From: Pseudomonas hygromyciniae
GTDB lineage: Bacteria > Pseudomonadota > Gammaproteobacteria > Pseudomonadales > Pseudomonadaceae
DNA length: 64,000 nt
Direction: 5' to 3'
Assembly: GCF_016925675.1 (NCBI RefSeq)
Contig: NZ_CP070506.1
Coordinates: forward strand, 4,834,501 to 4,898,500
Position 1 is the stretch's first letter, and each line of letters starts with the position of its first letter. A program made the translations under genes and the position numbers. The notes beneath the pieces were generated by a model, which saw nothing but the letters and a program-made list of their open reading frames with translations, did no database searches and was not told the DNA's origin. Below, piece by piece: positions 60,709 to 64,000 of the stretch.

Positions 60709-60957
60709 GGCGCGGATTAAAGGAAAAGCCTTACAGAACGGAGATTTAGGAGCGCAAAAGGAGGAGAAACGAGAGTTCGGCGATGTTTTTGACTCAACAA
60801 CCCCAAATAGCTCAAAGAGCTAGAGGCCGAACTTAAAGTAATTTGTTAAGAGTAAGATTTTTTCGGTATTACGAAGACGCATCTGCCAATGATTTGGCAG
60901 GGAGGGATTCTTGCGTTGCTACCTGGTTTCTGCCCGAGACTCGTGCAGAAGGAAAAA
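60709..60957. other. Non-coding gap between the dcw promoter and rnpB
   Basis: About 250 bp, AT-richer than its surroundings, with no gene seen. A hairpin with TTCTGC/GCAGAA arms and an inner CGA/TCG lies at 60928-60950, and CTGCCAA..TTTGGCAG lies near 60881-60900. With the mraZ promoter and leader it completes the gene-free stretch 60605-60957. Confidence 0.6.
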
Positions 60958-61316
60958 GGTGGAGAGTCGATCTATAAGCCGGGTTCTGTCTTGAACAGTC
61001 ATTCGTCTACGATGGCCATCACTGGACATCTTTAGCAACCTACCCGGTTCCAGCGCGGGCCACGCCTTGGAACCCTATTTGGTCTTGCTCCAAGTGGGGT
61101 TTACCTAGCCACGAACTGTTGCCAGTCGTGCGGTGCGCTCTTACCGCACCTTTTCACCCTTACCGGCACCGAAGTGCTTAGGCGGTTATTTTCTGTGGCA
61201 CTTTCCGTAGGCTCACGCCCCCCAGGCATTACCTGGCACTTCGCCCTATGGAGCCCGGACTTTCCTCCCCCCCCTAATTTTCATAGAGGGCAGCGACTGT
61301 CCAATCGACTCTCCGC
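60958..61316 (-). ncRNA. rnpB: RNase P RNA (M1 RNA), class A
   Basis: The RNA subunit that matures the 5' ends of tRNAs. On the minus strand it contains the conserved GAGGAAAGTCCGGGCTCC near the 5' end and ACAGAA in the core, and the 5' segment GGAGAGTCGAT pairs with the 3' segment ATCGACTCTCC (the P1 helix), followed by five T residues. The length of about 355 bases is normal. The 5' end is estimated from the P1 helix and promoter spacing. Confidence 0.95.
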
Positions 61317-61321
61317 CGCGA

Positions 61322-61350
61322 AGGTTAACGGCACGGCGGTCTTAGAACAA
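61322..61350 (-). promoter_or_regulatory. rnpB promoter
   Basis: On the minus strand, TTGTTC (61345-61350) and TAACCT (61322-61327), 17 bp apart. The implied start near 61315 agrees with the RNA's 5' end. Confidence 0.65.
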
Positions 61351-61407
61351 GTATTAAAAGACAGCATTGCCATCATGTTCCGACGTCGTGCACGTTAAAC
61401 CCAGGAA

Positions 61408-62280
61408 CTATTCGTTCTTTTGCTTATCAAGCGCGGCCTGATACAACACATTCTTGCGCACTCCGGTTATTTCCGCCGCCAGGGCCGCCGCACGCTTGAG
61501 CGGCATCTCCTTGAGCAGCAGGTCCAGCACGCGCATGGCCTCGCTGCCCACGGCGTCTTCGCTTTGCGGGGCAGTCCAGCCCGCGACCAGTACAACGCAC
61601 TCGCCACGCTGCTGATTGCTGTCACCCTCGACAAAGGCGCGCAGCTCCTCCAGCGGCAGACCCTTGAGGGTTTCAAAGGTCTTGGTCAGCTCCCGCGCCA
61701 GCAACGCCAGGCGCTCACCACCAAAGACCAGCTCCATGTCTTGCAGGCATTCAAGGATACGGTGCGGTGCTTCGTAGAAAATCAGAGTGCGCGGCTCCTC
61801 CTTCAACAACTCCAGACGCGCCCGCCGCCCCACGGCCTTGGCAGGCAGGAAACCTTCGAAGATAAAGCGGTCGGACGGCAGGCCTGCCGCCGACAACGCC
61901 GCAATCAGCGCGCACGCCCCGGGAACGGGTACTACATTGATACCAGCGGCACGCGCCTGGCGCACCAGGTGGTAGCCAGGGTCGGAGATCAGCGGCGTAC
62001 CGGCGTCGGAAATCAACGCCACGTCGTCGCCCGCGAGCAGGCGGGTGATAAAGCGACTGCCCTCTTCACGCTCATTGTGTTCATGGCAGGCGGCCAATGG
62101 CGTGGCAATACCAAAGTGCTGCATCAGGCGCTGGGAGTGCCGGGTGTCTTCCGCCGCAATCAACTTGGCCTCACGCAACACTTTCAGCGCCCGCGCACTG
62201 ATGTCGTCCAGGTTGCCAATGGGCGTCGCCACCACAAAAAGCGAGCCAGCAGTGGAATTCAAAGGACCTGGAGCAGTCAA
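61408..62280 (-). CDS. rsmI: 16S rRNA C1402 ribose methyltransferase RsmI
   Basis: SAM-dependent tetrapyrrole-methylase-fold enzyme that 2'-O-methylates C1402 of 16S rRNA, partnering RsmH in the same window. The start chosen is a TTG at 62280, giving 290 residues (MTAPGPLNS) with GAGG 8 bases upstream; a TTG at 62304 is the alternative. The N-terminal VVATPIGNLDDISARA and the glycine-rich AGTPLISDPGY motif identify the family. It is divergent from lpoA, with the intergenic region holding both promoters, though I could not place them. Confidence 0.93.
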   Translation of the reverse strand: MTAPGPLNSTAGSLFVVATPIGNLDDISARALKVLREAKLIAAEDTRHSQRLMQHFGIATPLAACHEHNEREEGSRFITRLLAGDDVALISDAGTPLISDPGYHLVRQARAAGINVVPVPGACALIAALSAAGLPSDRFIFEGFLPAKAVGRRARLELLKEEPRTLIFYEAPHRILECLQDMELVFGGERLALLARELTKTFETLKGLPLEELRAFVEGDSNQQRGECVVLVAGWTAPQSEDAVGSEAMRVLDLLLKEMPLKRAAALAAEITGVRKNVLYQAALDKQKNE

Positions 62281-62499
62281 AGCGCACACCTCGAAGATTG
62301 GCAAAAGCCATATTGTAGCGCGTAGACGTCCAGAAAATGCGCCGACGAGGTTGCGTCCAGAGGGTCTGTTTGCAGTGGTTACCGACGCCCTGCAACATTT
62401 AAACGATCTAAATAGACGGTTTCACGCCACTAACATCGCGCCCCGGCCAGTGCTTGGGTACAATTCCACGCTAATTTGATCGGTATCAGGAACACTTAC

Positions 62500-64000
62500 A
62501 TGATCGCTTGCCTGCGGCTGTTCTCTGCCCTTTGCCTGGCTGCCCTGTTGGCGGCTTGCGCAAGCTCGCCCTCGTCAAGCCTTGGCGAACTCCCACGGAC
62601 CCCGGATGCCACCATCGAGCAACTGCTCGAACAGGCGACTTCGGCCAAGACCCCGGAAAAAGCTGCACTGCTGCGCCTGAGCGCGGCGGACATGGCCTTT
62701 CACCAGAATAATCCCGGCCGCTCTGCGCAGATCCTCGCGCAAGTGCCACTGGACAGCCTCAAGCCGGCCGCCCAGGTCTTTGCCAGCACCCTGGCGGCAG
62801 AACTGGCCATGACCCGCAACCAGCCCAAGGCAGCGTTGACGGCACTGGACCATCCAAGCCTGCAAAACCTCAAGCAATTGCCGCCGGAGCAACAGATCCG
62901 CACCGGCACCGTGCATGCTCGCGCCTATGAAGCCGACGGCCAGACCCTGGCTGCCGCTCGTGAACGCGTGGCCATGGCGCCGCTGCTCACCGGCGATGCC
63001 GCTGCCAGCAACCACGAAGCCATCTGGAGCCTGATTGCCGCCGTGCCTGGCGAGCAGTTGCAAGCCACCGGCAACCCTACCCTCGACGGCTGGATCAGCC
63101 TGGCCCAGGCCGTGAAAAACGCCGGCACCCTGGAGCAGCAACAAGCTGCCATCGACACCTGGCGCGCGCAGAACCCTGCGCACCCGGCGGCGGTACAACT
63201 GCCTATGCAGTTGACCAAGCTCAAGGAACTGGCCAGCCAGCCACTGAATAAAATCGCCCTGCTGCTGCCACAACAAGGACCGCTGGCCAGCGTGGCCAAG
63301 GCCCTGCGCGAAGGTTTCATGGCTGCCCACTACCAGGCGCAACAGGCCGGGCAGAAGCCGCCGGTCATCGAGGTCTATGACAGCTCGCGCGTCAGCTCCA
63401 TCGATGAGTTCTACAAACAGGCCCAGGCTGACGGTGTGCAATTGGTTGTCGGCCCATTGGAAAAACCGCTGGTCAAGCAACTCAGCGCCCGCCCCCAATT
63501 GCCTATCACCACCCTGGCCCTGAACTACAGCGAAGGCGATCAAGGCTCGGCCCAACTGTTCCAGTTTGGCCTGGCGGCCGAAGACGAAGCACGCGAAGTA
63601 TCGCGCCGCGCCCGTGCCGACGGCCTGCACCGCGCCGCTGCCATGGTGCCCAAAGGCGAATGGGGCGAGCGCGTGTTCAAGGCATTCCGCCAAGACTGGG
63701 AAGCCAATGGCGGCACCCTGATCGGCGTCGAGTATGTCGACCAGCCTGTGGCCCTGGCCCAGCAGATCGCTGACCTGTTCAAGCTGCGTCAGAGCGAAGG
63801 TCGCGCCAAGAGCCTGCAAAGCACGGTTGGCGCTGACGTCGCGGCACAGCCATCGCGTCGCCAGGACATCGAGTTCATCTTCCTCGCCGTGACACCGCAA
63901 CAGGCCCAGCAGATCAAGCCGACGCTGAACTTCCAGTACGCGGGTGATGTGCCGGTGTACGCCACGTCCCACGTGTTTAGCGCCAGCGGCGACAAGAACC
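62500..64000 (+). CDS. lpoA: Penicillin-binding protein activator LpoA (3' partial)
   Basis: Outer-membrane lipoprotein that activates PBP1a. The frame is open from the ATG at 62500 to the end of the window (500 codons), so the C-terminus is missing. A lipoprotein signal ends at ALLAAC. Residues about 30-240 are the TPR-like N-terminal domain, and from about 245 (NKIALLLPQQGPLASVAKALREGF) a periplasmic-binding-protein-like domain begins. AGGAA lies 7 bases before the ATG. It is divergent from rsmI, the usual context of this gene (yraM beside yraL). Confidence 0.93.
   Translation, partial: MIACLRLFSALCLAALLAACASSPSSSLGELPRTPDATIEQLLEQATSAKTPEKAALLRLSAADMAFHQNNPGRSAQILAQVPLDSLKPAAQVFASTLAAELAMTRNQPKAALTALDHPSLQNLKQLPPEQQIRTGTVHARAYEADGQTLAAARERVAMAPLLTGDAAASNHEAIWSLIAAVPGEQLQATGNPTLDGWISLAQAVKNAGTLEQQQAAIDTWRAQNPAHPAAVQLPMQLTKLKELASQPLNKIALLLPQQGPLASVAKALREGFMAAHYQAQQAGQKPPVIEVYDSSRVSSIDEFYKQAQADGVQLVVGPLEKPLVKQLSARPQLPITTLALNYSEGDQGSAQLFQFGLAAEDEAREVSRRARADGLHRAAAMVPKGEWGERVFKAFRQDWEANGGTLIGVEYVDQPVALAQQIADLFKLRQSEGRAKSLQSTVGADVAAQPSRRQDIEFIFLAVTPQQAQQIKPTLNFQYAGDVPVYATSHVFSASGDKN

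Overview
The window is GC-rich chromosomal DNA of a Pseudomonas, most likely of the P. fluorescens group. The evidence is a complete-style alginate operon, a Pseudomonas-type division and cell-wall (dcw) cluster ending in lpxC, an OprD-family porin, and many REP/REPIN palindromes with arms such as GTGGGAGCGGGCTTG. There is no phage, transposase or CRISPR array, and coding density is high. The species assignment is inferred from recognised protein families, not from a database search.

Region 1 (1-15168) is the alginate operon on the plus strand: alg8 (5' end outside the window), alg44, algK, algE, algG, algX, algL, algI, algJ, algF and algA, closed by a strong terminator. Alg8 and Alg44 polymerise mannuronate under c-di-GMP control. 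AlgK, AlgE, AlgG, AlgX and AlgL form the periplasmic and outer-membrane export and modification path. AlgI, AlgJ and AlgF acetylate the polymer, and AlgA supplies GDP-mannose precursors. Three REPINs sit inside this operon, one of them inside the translated leader of algK.

Region 2 (15196-42741) is an accessory stretch. It holds a small membrane protein, a short-chain dehydrogenase, a LysR regulator divergent from an MFS exporter plus SnoaL-like protein, an AaeAB-type (FUSC) aromatic-acid efflux operon with its own outer-membrane channel and a divergent LysR regulator, a 2-hydroxyacid dehydrogenase, CheV, a GNAT acetyltransferase, a YkgJ-type cysteine-cluster protein, and a tandem array of three REPINs. 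It continues with an Aer-like PAS chemoreceptor, a secreted fusion of a solute-binding protein with a Rid (YjgF) domain, an RND pump operon carrying its own two-component system, an OprD porin and a membrane diguanylate cyclase. A short promoter-to-terminator unit upstream of the porin may be a small RNA.

Region 3 (42738-60708, minus strand) is the dcw cluster, read mraZ-rsmH-ftsL-ftsI-murE-murF-mraY-murD-ftsW-murG-murC-ddlB-ftsQ-ftsA-ftsZ-lpxC. It has a sigma70-like promoter with three phased MraZ boxes at the start and a terminator after lpxC. Region 4 (60958-64000) holds the RNase P RNA gene rnpB, the 16S rRNA methyltransferase gene rsmI (both minus strand) and, divergently, the start of lpoA, which runs off the window.

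The least ordinary items are the solute-binding/Rid fusion gene, the REPIN inside algK, the tandem REPIN array, a multi-hairpin intergenic element near 25.5 kb, and several well-formed candidate operators.
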